From contig JANOCD010000052.1 in the NCBI GenBank assembly GCA_031411995.1, forward strand, positions 134,532-198,531: 64,000 nt of DNA. The letters are read 5' to 3'. The stretch is from Rudanella sp031411995. GTDB lineage: Bacteria; Bacteroidota; Bacteroidia; Cytophagales; Spirosomataceae. The notes below the pieces were generated by a model that was given only the letters and a program-made list of their open reading frames with translations, was not told the DNA's origin and made no database searches. The translations under genes and the position numbers were made by a program. Below, piece after piece: positions 35,901 to 43,313 of the stretch. Positions within the stretch are counted from its first letter, which is position 1. Each line of letters opens with the position of its first letter.

Positions 35901-36227
35901 CTGGGCCGTTACCACAATCTCCTGAAGGTTTGAGGCATCCGCTTTCAGCGAAACGTTGATCGTTGATTGATTGTCAACCTTGATGCTCTGGGTGGCAAAA
36001 CCGATGAAACTAACCTGCAACTCTTTGCCATTGGGAACATTGAGTTTGTAGATCCCCTCCGAATCCGTGGTAGTACCCTGATTGGTACCTTTAATTACGA
36101 TGCTCACACCCGGCAGTGGGGTGTTGTCGTCCGATGAAGTGACCTTCCCGCTGATAAGCCGGTCCTGGGCCAACAACGGAATGGATAGTAAACACAGTAA
36201 TAACTGCGTCAGTAAAAATTTACGCAT
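32997..36227 (-). CDS. SusC/RagA-family TonB-linked outer-membrane receptor (second pair)
   Basis: The 1076-residue receptor has a signal peptide (MRKFLLTQLLLCLLSIPLLAQ), the carboxypeptidase-like domain (about 24-105, LISGKVTSSDDNTPLPGVSIVIKGTNQGT), a plug domain (about 115-235, with ALSGKVTGL and NPNDIESVSILKGGQAATLYGSAGINGAILITTKRG) and a barrel ending in VNINLSF. It has a well-formed promoter 38 nt upstream, one of the clearest in the window. With the susD gene it forms a two-gene operon with no attached enzymes. Confidence 0.95.
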   Translation of the reverse strand: MRKFLLTQLLLCLLSIPLLAQDRLISGKVTSSDDNTPLPGVSIVIKGTNQGTTTDSEGIYKLNVPNGKELQVSFIGFATQSIKVDNQSTINVSLKADASNLQEIVVTAQGIRKSQREIGYAISKVETEDVTVGRSPQLAQALSGKVTGLAVYNVNNSVDPAVKIVLRGYRSLTGNNEALVVLDGMQTTSTILATINPNDIESVSILKGGQAATLYGSAGINGAILITTKRGSKGKVKVAYSNSTNFEEISFLPKFQDQFGSGSHYYQSLGTAGYSSDPLVRMKANWRAYENQQFGDRFDGSTRIQGRTAEDGSQLLIPYAAIKNGRKKAFDTGVSMNNQASIQGGDETSSFYLSLENQKIAGIVPHDKSERTGARLSATKAYGKLTTSFNVAYTQAAYDRTSSDFYNDVINQPANLPLGDLRDWQTNPLANPNGFYNDYYNNPYFNADNNRNKYKDANLNGNLNANFQATPWLKFTERLGVMNNSRTGKNTVGKFQYSDWAKTKSFIPPPFFFDGDGTGIYRAISDVLGSVRDYSSTENVVNNEFLATLTKDLGPTKNTLILGNSIYQRTTKSLAVQSNSIVVPDVYNVDNRQGELTGGERNTQERRVGYYADLTSNYKNWLIVNGTFRFDQTSRFYKPTRPSNAWSYPYYGAALSFIATDAFPAIKSSFLNYAKIRVNANKNANDNIPLYGLDLVYSNGSGFPYGNTVGLTVGNTLPDANLKPEIVYSTEIGGEFQLLNNRINLDVSAYSQRSEGQVITVRVPNTTGFSNLLINVGETKNWGYEAELKYLILRGGKFTWDAALRYSYNDNKVNDLYPGINEFQYGGYSYANTNVIKGERFPILKTDGYQYAPDGSGQVLVNATTGYPLRQATLTSRGGTLPRHIAGLGSKMEYGNFGFTFNFEYRGGNVMYSDLGRQMTFTGSGAWTENRLPHIFPNSALLGSDGKTVTTNTTVKTAEAEYALWVDSYRVISENFVNPAWFIKLRDINLSYRVPQSVISKTKIFSAASIAIYGRNMLTIVDKKNFYTDPEFSYQGNPGAGDINTPTTNSAIGIGINSTTQTPPVRQYGVNINLSF

Positions 36228-36264
36228 AAGTATTCATTTTTAAGTTGGACAAGTAAAACTGATT

Positions 36265-36294
36265 CAAAGGTAGTATTCGAGAAGACAATATCAA
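36265..36294 (-). promoter_or_regulatory. Promoter of the second susC-susD operon (TTG-N19-TACCTTTG)
   Basis: On the minus strand TTG (36294-36292) is followed after 19 nt by TACCTTTG (36272-36265), an exact TAnnTTTG. The -7 element ends 37 nt before the ATG at 36227. Upstream, an AT-rich palindrome AGAATATTATTCT (36318-36330) could be a regulator site. Confidence 0.75.
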
Positions 36295-36462
36295 TAGCTG
36301 GTTTTTCTGATATTTACAGAATATTATTCTATATACTCAATATTTCACAGTATAATATTTTAAATATACTCAATAATACTACTCATCTATTCAGAGGTCA
36401 ATGAACATGGTCTGGCCATTGGAAATAACTGCTCACCGTGATAGCAGCCAAGCAACTGCACA

Positions 36463-36490
36463 TTGCTACCTTATTTTTTACCTATTTTTG
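36463..36490 (+). promoter_or_regulatory. Promoter of the trypsin-like protease gene (TTG-N17-TATTTTTG)
   Basis: TTG (36463-36465), a 17-nt spacer and TATTTTTG (36483-36490) fit the Bacteroidota pattern. The element ends 25 nt before the ATG at 36516, leaving a short leader. Confidence 0.65.
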
Positions 36491-36515
36491 CTCCTTACTT
36501 TTTTAATCAATCACC

Positions 36516-37403
36516 ATGTTTGTCGACGCTATTGAGCGCATTGATACCTTTACCCGCCCCATGCACTCCATTGTCCGGCTATATGGCCACGGCGAGGTTG
36601 TTCCCGGCAGTGCTACCTTGTTTTTTGTGAATGATGAAGGCTGCGCTATTACCTGCAAACACGTAGCTGAACTAATTGTAAATGCTGATGCCATCTACCA
36701 GAATTACCGGCAGTTTCAGTCGGCAAAGGGGTCGCTGGCGCGGGATAATAATGGCCCGAATCAGGTTCGGCAGCTAGAAGAAAAATACAACCTCCGGGCC
36801 GAGAGCATGATTCGGATTAAGAACTCGTTCCATAACTGTTTCGATCAGTTTTCCGAAATCAATATCGACATGCATCCAACCTACGATTTGGCTCTGCTGC
36901 GCTTCAAAAATTACACCCGAAAGTTCTATCCGGCCCATGCCGTTTTCGCCCGCGACAGCAGCTTCATCAAACCGGGCCGGAATTTATGCCGATTGGGGTA
37001 TCCGTTCCCTGAGTTTACCAATTTTCGCTATAATCCTCAAACCGACGACATTGAGTGGACCGAAACGGGCCGCCTGAGTTCGGCCCGTTTCCCCATCGAC
37101 GGTATTGTGACGCGCCTGATTGCCGACCCCGATGGCACTATTTCGGGTGTTGAAATGAGTACGCCCGGATTGCGCGGCCAAAGTGGTGGCCCCCTCTTCG
37201 ACACACGCGGACTGATCTATGGAATGCAGTCGGCCACGCGGCATCTGCACCTCGGATTCGATATTCAGGATATGGAAGTTCTGGTCAATAATCGCAAAAC
37301 AAAGGTCTCGAATTACCCCTTCCTGAACGTGGGCATGTGCGTTCATGTGGACGTGATCAAGCGGTTTTTGCGGGAACGTGGCGTGCGCTTCCACGAAGCC
37401 TGA
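36516..37403 (+). CDS. Cytoplasmic trypsin-like serine protease
   Basis: The 295-residue protein has a chymotrypsin-like fold and a full apparent triad: His49 in ITCKHVAE, Asp124 in PTYDLALLRF and Ser223 in LRGQSGGPLFD. There is no signal peptide or membrane helix, unlike DegP-type proteases, and no PDZ domain. A charged helical insert (about 62-115) lies between His and Asp. It may act inside the cell or as the protease part of a stand-alone regulatory or defence module; this is inference. Promoter elements precede it, and another -7 element separates it from the following M20 gene 36 nt away. Confidence 0.85.
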   Translation: MFVDAIERIDTFTRPMHSIVRLYGHGEVVPGSATLFFVNDEGCAITCKHVAELIVNADAIYQNYRQFQSAKGSLARDNNGPNQVRQLEEKYNLRAESMIRIKNSFHNCFDQFSEINIDMHPTYDLALLRFKNYTRKFYPAHAVFARDSSFIKPGRNLCRLGYPFPEFTNFRYNPQTDDIEWTETGRLSSARFPIDGIVTRLIADPDGTISGVEMSTPGLRGQSGGPLFDTRGLIYGMQSATRHLHLGFDIQDMEVLVNNRKTKVSNYPFLNVGMCVHVDVIKRFLRERGVRFHEA

Positions 37404-37405
37404 CG

Positions 37406-37413
37406 TATCTTTG
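37406..37413 (+). promoter_or_regulatory. Promoter -7 element of the M20 hydrolase gene (TATCTTTG)
   Basis: Exact TAnnTTTG, 26 nt before the ATG at 37440 and just after the stop of the protease gene. No -33 TTG is evident, so a weak or partial promoter is likely. Confidence 0.5.
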
Positions 37414-37439
37414 GCCGACCGTACTATCCGCTGCTTTCT

Positions 37440-38531
37440 ATGCCTACCCAAACAACTTCCCGACAAACCGTACTGACCAAAGCAGCTATTTCGCTGCTTA
37501 AACAGTTAATTGCCACCCCTTCATATAGCCGGGAAGAAGACAAAACAGCCCTGCTGATCGAGCAATTCCTGACTGATCAGGGCATTCCGTTTCAACGAAA
37601 AAAAAATAATATCTGGGCAATTAATCAGCACTTCGATCCGGCCAAACCGACGATGTTGCTCAATTCGCACCACGACACGGTGAAGCCCAACCCATCGTGG
37701 ACACTCGACCCGTTTACTCCGCTGGTTGAGGACGGTAAGCTGTTTGGACTGGGGTCGAACGATGCCGGCGGGTGCCTTGTTTCATTGCTGGCCACGTTTT
37801 GCTGGTTCTATGACCGAACCGATCTGCGCTATAACATCGTGATGGCGGCCACCGCCGAAGAAGAAATTTCGGGTCGGGACGGGCTGGAACTGATTGTAGA
37901 CGACTTGCCGCCCATCAGCTTTGCCATTGTGGGCGAACCCACCGACATGCAGTTGGCCGTGGCCGAAAAGGGCTTGCTTGTGATCGACTGTGTGGCCCAC
38001 GGGCGGTCGGGTCATGCCGCCCGCGACGAAGGCGAAAATGCCATTTACAAAGCGATTCAGGACATTAACTGGCTCACCACCTACCAGTTTCCGAAGGTGT
38101 CGCCCACGCTGGGGCCAATCAAAATGTCGGTTACAATTATCAATGCCGGGACGCAGCATAACGTGGTGCCGGACACTTGCACCTTCACCGCCGACATTCG
38201 GGCAACCGAGCAATACACTCTCGAAGAACTCATTGAGACGGTGAAGGACAACATCAGTTCGGAGGTTAAACCCCGGTCTATCCGGCTGAAACCGTCGAGC
38301 ATTCCCATCGACCATCCAATTGTGCAGGCCGGAATCGCACTGGGCCGCACCACCTACGGATCACCCACCACTTCGGATCAGGCGTTGTTAGATTGCCCGT
38401 CCCTTAAGTGTGGGCCGGGGCATTCAGGCCGTTCCCACACGGCCAACGAGTTTGTGTACCTCCACGAAGTGGAAGAAGGCATTCAGGGGTATGTGGCGAT
38501 GATTCAGTCAGTGATAAGTGATGAACGATGA
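37440..38531 (+). CDS. M20-family metallohydrolase (ArgE/DapE type)
   Basis: M20 enzymes hydrolyse N-acyl amino acids or short peptides with two zinc ions. The 363-residue protein has the expected ligands: His in LNSHHDTVKP, Asp in GLGSNDAGG, the Glu pair in ATAEEEISGRDG, and a Glu in VGEPTDMQLAVAEKG, plus HGRSGHAARDEGENAI in the dimerisation domain and CGPGHSGRSHTANEFV near the end. The length and these motifs match Bacteroidota enzymes that deacylate acetyl- or succinyl-ornithine/citrulline in arginine synthesis, but no arg gene is nearby. The last residues, SDER, and the stop come from a tandem 14-bp repeat, so the true C-terminus may have been altered. Confidence 0.88.
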   Translation: MPTQTTSRQTVLTKAAISLLKQLIATPSYSREEDKTALLIEQFLTDQGIPFQRKKNNIWAINQHFDPAKPTMLLNSHHDTVKPNPSWTLDPFTPLVEDGKLFGLGSNDAGGCLVSLLATFCWFYDRTDLRYNIVMAATAEEEISGRDGLELIVDDLPPISFAIVGEPTDMQLAVAEKGLLVIDCVAHGRSGHAARDEGENAIYKAIQDINWLTTYQFPKVSPTLGPIKMSVTIINAGTQHNVVPDTCTFTADIRATEQYTLEELIETVKDNISSEVKPRSIRLKPSSIPIDHPIVQAGIALGRTTYGSPTTSDQALLDCPSLKCGPGHSGRSHTANEFVYLHEVEEGIQGYVAMIQSVISDER

Positions 38532-38604
38532 GTGATGAACGATGAGTGATGAACGATGAGTGATGAACGGGCTGACGCGAACGGTATCTATCGTTCATCA
38601 CTCC
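38518..38604. repeat. Tandem 14-bp repeat with inverted copy between M20 and CorC genes
   Basis: GTGATGAACGATGA is repeated three times without change (38518-38531, 38532-38545, 38546-38559), with a partial fourth copy (38560-38568). An inverted copy, CGTTCATCAC, lies at 38592-38601, so a hairpin can form. The first unit contains the M20 stop codon, and the inverted copy supplies the last codons of the convergent CorC gene. Confidence 0.85.
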
Positions 38605-39877
38605 TCACCACTTTCACCGTATCAATCCGGGTGCCATCCATCGATTCGACAATGAACGTGAAGGGAGCCATTTCGATGCGTTCACCCACGCTGGGGAGGT
38701 CTTCGTTGAGAGCCAGAATCAGGCCACCGAGGGTGTCGTAGCGGGCCGACGGTTGATCGCCTTCCGGGATGTTCCAACCAAATTTTTCGTTCAGGTAGGC
38801 AATCTCATGTCGGGCACTGAGCCGGTAGGTATTGTCGTCGATTTGGCGTTCGGTCCAGTCTTCGTTGGTATCGAACTCGTCCTGGATTTCTCCGAAAATC
38901 TGCTCCACAATGTCTTCCACACTGATAATGCCCGCCGTGCCACCAAACTCATCGACAACCAAAGCCAGGCTTTTGTGCTCGCTCGTGAACCGGAGCAGCA
39001 GATCCTGAGCAGGCATGGTTTCGGGCACCGTGACGATGGGGGTCAGAATGCTCTCGATGGTCTGGGGTTTTTCAAACAGGGCAAGGGCATGGCAATAGCC
39101 AATAATATCGTCGATGCTCTCGCGGTATACCAGGATTTTGGAATGGCCGCTATCCTGAAAAGCCCGGCGCAGATCGTCTACACTGTCGTCTACTTCAACA
39201 GCGGTTACCTCCCGGCGCGGAATCAGGCAGTCGCGCACGCGCACCTCCCGAAACTCGATGGCATTATTGAAAATACGGGTGTCCACATCGACTTCGTCCT
39301 CCGTTTCGGCCTTTGTTTGGTTGGCCTGTTGCAGGTAGTGATTCAGATCGGTGAGGCCAAAAACGGGCCGGATTTCGTCATGTTTCTGGCGTAAAATATA
39401 CTTATTGAAAAGTCGGGCAGTGCCCACCAGCACCCGCACGAGGGGGGCAATTGCCTGATAGATAATCCATAAGGGCACGGCTAACAACTCCAAAAAGGCA
39501 TCGGGATGGATGAGGGCGAGGCTTTTGGGCAGGTAGTCGGCCACGGGCATGAACACCACCGTCAGGATCAGCGTTTCGAGGGCGATCACCACAAACGGAC
39601 TATCGTAATTATCGGGCAAAAGGTCCATCAACAGGGGATGAAGGCCCGTAACCCCCAACACCGCATACAAAACCAGGAAAAGTGTGTTACCCACCAGCGT
39701 GGTGCCGACGAACAAAATGGGTTTTTTCAGAAATTGCGACACCAATTTTTCGCCAACGGGTCCCTGTTTGCTGTGTAGTTCAAAATAAACCCGGTTCACT
39801 GACAAATAGGCCGTTTCGACCGCCGAGAAAAAGCCGGCCAAAATGAGGGCAAGAAAAGCACCGAGGAGTAGGAGCAT
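38588..39877 (-). CDS. CNNM/CorC-type hemolysin-family membrane protein
   Basis: These proteins are tied to Mg2+ (or Co2+) homeostasis; the old name hemolysin is misleading. The 429-residue protein has a CNNM/DUF21 domain with about three or four membrane helices (1-150; GAFLALILAGFFSAVETAYLSVNR, LFLVLYAVLGVTGLHPLL), a CBS pair (about 200-330; VRDCLIPRREVTAVEVDD, GHSKILVYRESIDDIIGYCH, LALVVDEFGGTAGIISVEDIVEQIFGEIQDE) and the CorC/HlyC transporter-associated domain (about 345-425; RYDTLGGLILALNEDLP). It follows the small membrane protein gene (39956-40189) by 78 nt on the same strand. Its final SDER is encoded by a repeat. Confidence 0.94.
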   Translation of the reverse strand: MLLLLGAFLALILAGFFSAVETAYLSVNRVYFELHSKQGPVGEKLVSQFLKKPILFVGTTLVGNTLFLVLYAVLGVTGLHPLLMDLLPDNYDSPFVVIALETLILTVVFMPVADYLPKSLALIHPDAFLELLAVPLWIIYQAIAPLVRVLVGTARLFNKYILRQKHDEIRPVFGLTDLNHYLQQANQTKAETEDEVDVDTRIFNNAIEFREVRVRDCLIPRREVTAVEVDDSVDDLRRAFQDSGHSKILVYRESIDDIIGYCHALALFEKPQTIESILTPIVTVPETMPAQDLLLRFTSEHKSLALVVDEFGGTAGIISVEDIVEQIFGEIQDEFDTNEDWTERQIDDNTYRLSARHEIAYLNEKFGWNIPEGDQPSARYDTLGGLILALNEDLPSVGERIEMAPFTFIVESMDGTRIDTVKVVRSDER

Positions 39878-39891
39878 AGTGTAGGATACTG

Positions 39892-39967
39892 GCTATTAGA
39901 CGCTGACTATTGGACACTGGATTTGAATAATAGTCCAGTTTCCTGCATCCAATGTCTAACGTCTATT
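39892..39967. repeat. Imperfect inverted repeat upstream of the CorC gene
   Basis: Arms at about 39892-39921 and 39940-39967 are similar in inverted orientation (TTAGACG against CGTCTAA-type words, and TTGGACACTGG against a related copy). The word TCCAA(T/C)GTCTAA also occurs at 11070-11081 before pepP, hinting at a dispersed repeat. Function unknown. Confidence 0.45.
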
Positions 39968-40189
39968 TTTTTTCTTCTTCTGATCTGCGGCCATTTGTTT
40001 AATGGTGGGCGAAATGACTTTTTCGCGTTGAAGCCGTTTATTCCGAACATACTGGAAGGTGAACAACAACCCCAGACAAAGCATCAGATAAACATAGCTG
40101 TCCAGAAATGAGGTGCGCTGGTATTCCAGAATCCAGATAATTAATGCACCGGCAGCACCAGCGAGCAAGAGTGTTTCGTGTATTTTCAT
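39956..40189 (-). CDS. Small two-helix membrane protein (77 aa), unknown
   Basis: I do not recognise a family. The 77-residue protein has two hydrophobic helices (about 7-22, LLLAGAAGALIIWIL, and 31-48, YVYLMLCLGLLFTFQYV) joined by a short polar turn, and a strongly basic C-terminus ending KKKKNRR, which predicts both termini in the cytoplasm. It precedes the CorC gene by 78 nt and may share its transcript. It is divergent from the META lipoprotein gene. Composition and helix pattern support a real gene. Confidence 0.7.
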   Translation of the reverse strand: MKIHETLLLAGAAGALIIWILEYQRTSFLDSYVYLMLCLGLLFTFQYVRNKRLQREKVISPTIKQMAADQKKKKNRR

Positions 40190-40369
40190 CGTTGGTTGTA
40201 ATCCTGTCCAAAAATCGTAGGTACAATTCAGACACCGCTAAGTTAGATCAGAAAAAGGCACCACCCAAAATGACCCCTTTTTATCCTTTCCAAATGGTCA
40301 ATGGCCTATCGGAATACTATTCTACGGTTTGAGACGTTGTTTTTCAATCAACGATCAACGTTCGTCCGT

Positions 40370-41299
40370 ATGGCTCAACGAATTAACCGCTTACCGTTGT
40401 TTCTGACCTCAACGGGATTTTTTTTCAGTACCCTATTTTTTATGAGCAGTTGCCACCCAGCCGGGGTTGGCTTGTTTTCCACTAAAAAGCCTGCCAAAAG
40501 TAAACTCACCGAAACCTCCGACTGGGCCGATAAACGCCGACAGGGGGTTGATTTTGTGGCCGTCGGCACCAGTCCGGTAGCCACCACGACCGAGCCGGTG
40601 CGCCGGAGCGACGGCCTGACCGATCGCGGCCCGACCAATTGGCGGTTAGACGTTGATTTCTCCAAACAACTGCTTTTCCGAACACCCGATGGTCTTGAGT
40701 TGCTGTTGCCAATGCCTAAACCGCAACCCACCGGCAAAGGGTTGGGTGTGTTGCTCGACGCTCGCTCTACTCCCGTTTATGCCTCAACAAGTCGGCGGAG
40801 CGGTGCCAGTCGGAGCAATGTTGCCAATGTTAACCGGCTGAAAGTGAGCATTGAGCCCGTTGCCTGTCGCGATCCGCTGACCAACCGCGACTATGCCTAC
40901 ACGGTTCGGATTGATGCCAACGGCAAACGATATGTGGGTTGTGGAGCCTTTATCCGGGGCAGCGAACGACTGAATGGCGAGTGGTCGCTGGAATCGTTTC
41001 AGGGACAACGCCTTCGTCCCGATCAGTTCCCTGACAAAGCACTGCCGTTTATCGACATTGATCTGGCCAATAACAGGTTAACGGGTTCAACCGGCTGGAA
41101 TAAAATCAAAGGCGATGTTCACGCCGATGGCGACCACCTGAACATTGACCCCAAAACAACGACCCGCAAAGCCAGCATTGGTACGTTTGAGACTGATTTG
41201 CTCGACGCGCTCCGACAATCGTCGCTCTTCCGCATTGGCAAAGACCGCCTGACGTTGCTGGTGAATGGTCAGTATGCCATGACGCTCCGAAAAAAGTAG
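40370..41299 (+). CDS. META-domain (HslJ-like) lipoprotein
   Basis: I start at 40370 (MAQRINRLPLFLT...), where the hydrophobic stretch FFFSTLFFMSSC gives a lipobox and lipid-modified Cys; an earlier in-frame ATG adds 23 residues. The 309-residue protein has a low-complexity linker, a middle part with the C-x-D-P-x-T-x-R-D-Y-A-Y pattern (about 163-200, like YVGCGAFIRG regions seen beside META domains), and a META domain at about 205-305 (LNGEWSLESFQGQRL, LTGSTGWNKIKGDV, TFETDLLDALRQSS). HslJ-like META proteins are linked to stress or novobiocin tolerance in other bacteria. It is convergent with the MpaB-type gene, 18 nt away. Confidence 0.85.
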   Translation: MAQRINRLPLFLTSTGFFFSTLFFMSSCHPAGVGLFSTKKPAKSKLTETSDWADKRRQGVDFVAVGTSPVATTTEPVRRSDGLTDRGPTNWRLDVDFSKQLLFRTPDGLELLLPMPKPQPTGKGLGVLLDARSTPVYASTSRRSGASRSNVANVNRLKVSIEPVACRDPLTNRDYAYTVRIDANGKRYVGCGAFIRGSERLNGEWSLESFQGQRLRPDQFPDKALPFIDIDLANNRLTGSTGWNKIKGDVHADGDHLNIDPKTTTRKASIGTFETDLLDALRQSSLFRIGKDRLTLLVNGQYAMTLRKK

Positions 41300-41317
41300 C
41301 GTTAAGAATCGGTTGAA

Positions 41318-43279
41318 TTACTTGATTCCCGGCAGCAAAGCCGTTCGTAACATTACGTCAATTTTTTGGGCCGGTGTGCCAAATTCGTTGTTAGCTATCG
41401 GTTTAATCAGCCACCGAACCAGCAAAGGTGGACGAACCACTTGCAGGCCTAAACCCGCCGAATGCGCTTCGATGCGGGCGATGATTTGCTGGCGCGTGGC
41501 TTCGTCGGTGGTTTGGTGAAGTTCGGTGCTCACTTGCCAGGCATAGTCGCGGTTTTTCTTCATCATGCTGCGTTCCAGGGCTTTAAACCGATCTTCGATC
41601 AGGTGCAGAACCCGTCCGAACGGTCGATAGATGCGCCCGACGTTGTCGTTCATCTGGTCGTACATATCATCGAACAGCTTGTTCATCAGGTCAAAATCGC
41701 TGGTGATACTCTCCAATTTTTGGTCTTTGAACACCTCCGCCAGCACAATCGGCAAATCGAAGGTGATGTGGGCGTTGGCCGCCGAAAACACGTGCTGATT
41801 TGTAACCACACCAACCGAACGCGGCCCGGAAGCATCAAACGAAACCTGCCAGGGGCCGGAGGCTTTCTCGCCATCGAAATAACGGTTTAAAGCCTCGAAA
41901 TAGCGATTACCAAAGCCCACGTCGAGTCGTTCCATATCAACCGGGTTTTGAAACAGTCCTTGGTTGATACCGTCGGCCACGCGCTGCGTTACCACCCGAT
42001 AAACCGCCGTGAACAAGCCCATTGGATTATTTTGGGCCTTGAAATGCCTGGCCAGTTTGTCCAAATAAAAAATCACATCGTCGATCTTTTCCAGGGGCGG
42101 AATCCTAAAATCGGGGGTCAGTTCTTCCCATTCGTCGGTGAGGGCCGAGGGCAGGTAAAACTGTTCGCTTTTGGCCGCGTTGGTGAACTGGAGAATCCGA
42201 CTAATCATGCTGTGGCTGAATGCCCGACCCATTGCGGCCACAATCAGGTTGCTGTTGTCCAAACTCCGAACGCCCTTATCGAACCACTGCACGGCCTCCA
42301 TCACAAACGAATCGCCCGCATCGAAGGCAGGCACCTTGAGCATATCGGCGTAGTGATCGCCCACGAAAAACCGCACAAAATAGGGCGACAATCGTTGTAA
42401 CGGCCCCACAATCAGGCGGTCGTGCATTAGTGCCGTGCAGGCATTGGTCAACTCCGTTCCCTCCACCGACGGGCCGGACTGTTGGGCCAGAATCGCGTTC
42501 ATCAAGTCGCGGCACTCGGTTTCGTCTTCGATCAGGAGGTCATTGTCAATACCCATCATGGCTCCTACCACGCGCCAGAGGTGCAGATAGGCTTCGCGTT
42601 CTTCGGGTGTGAGCGTGATGCCGAGTTGTTCAAGCCCGTCAATGATAACCACCCCGAAAGAGAGCAGTGTTCCTACCAGATCCTGCTGGTTGATGGGGAT
42701 TCCATAGGTGTCTTTGTCCCAGTTGCGCTGTTGGGCAAAATGCCGGATGGTGGCGTGCATGAGCCGCACTTTTTGGGTGGCCACAATCGCGGTTCCGTCC
42801 TGCTCAAAATTGTCTTTGGTGAGCATATCCACCACAAACTGCGCCGTTTCCATCAGTCGGCGGCTGAACGCCGACAGTGACTGGCCATGAACGCGCAACC
42901 GCCCGGTTTGGTACAACACTTTGGCCCCGCGCCAGCAGGTGTAGCACAAGGGCAACGACTTGCACAGCAGAATCATTAGGATTTTTGGGCCGTGCTGTCG
43001 GAACACGTCCGAAGCTACCATCAACTTGAAGGGTTCGGCGTAGGCGGGGAGCTTTCGGGTATGGACAAAATACCCCTCCACAATGTCGCGCACCTTTACG
43101 GGCAGCGCATCGAAAGCCGGGTTCGGAAACTGCCGGTTCTGCACCAGCATCTGGAAAATCTGGTCGATTTCGCCCTTCTGGTTTTCGGCCAGCAGGGTCG
43201 TAATGACTTCGTCGGCAATGGGGTCGCCCATCAGGCGTTTGCTCCAGAGAAATTCGTCGGTCCAGCGGGGTGTAGTCAT
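41318..43279 (-). CDS. MpaB/Lcp-type oxygenase domain fused to DUF5995
   Basis: The N-terminal half (about 1-345) matches the DUF2236 family (ER-bound oxygenase MpaB, latex-clearing protein Lcp), haem proteins that cleave or oxidise hydrophobic chains. The diagnostic stretch is VRLMHATIRHFAQQRNWD (about 171-188; conserved His residues) followed by GIPINQQDLVGTLLSFGVVIIDGLEQLG. The C-terminal half (about 395-640) matches DUF5995, with FTAVYRVVTQRVADGI, ERLDVGFGNRYFEALNRYF and ANAHITFDLPIVLAEVF. At 653 residues it is a two-domain fusion I do not recall as standard. There is no signal peptide. It is the last gene of the caspase cluster, 34 nt after the caspase-SGNH gene. The substrate is unknown. 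Confidence 0.85.
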   Translation of the reverse strand: MTTPRWTDEFLWSKRLMGDPIADEVITTLLAENQKGEIDQIFQMLVQNRQFPNPAFDALPVKVRDIVEGYFVHTRKLPAYAEPFKLMVASDVFRQHGPKILMILLCKSLPLCYTCWRGAKVLYQTGRLRVHGQSLSAFSRRLMETAQFVVDMLTKDNFEQDGTAIVATQKVRLMHATIRHFAQQRNWDKDTYGIPINQQDLVGTLLSFGVVIIDGLEQLGITLTPEEREAYLHLWRVVGAMMGIDNDLLIEDETECRDLMNAILAQQSGPSVEGTELTNACTALMHDRLIVGPLQRLSPYFVRFFVGDHYADMLKVPAFDAGDSFVMEAVQWFDKGVRSLDNSNLIVAAMGRAFSHSMISRILQFTNAAKSEQFYLPSALTDEWEELTPDFRIPPLEKIDDVIFYLDKLARHFKAQNNPMGLFTAVYRVVTQRVADGINQGLFQNPVDMERLDVGFGNRYFEALNRYFDGEKASGPWQVSFDASGPRSVGVVTNQHVFSAANAHITFDLPIVLAEVFKDQKLESITSDFDLMNKLFDDMYDQMNDNVGRIYRPFGRVLHLIEDRFKALERSMMKKNRDYAWQVSTELHQTTDEATRQQIIARIEAHSAGLGLQVVRPPLLVRWLIKPIANNEFGTPAQKIDVMLRTALLPGIK

Positions 43280-43313
43280 GGTTGCTGTGGTTTTACCCCA
43301 GCAGGGTGGGGTT

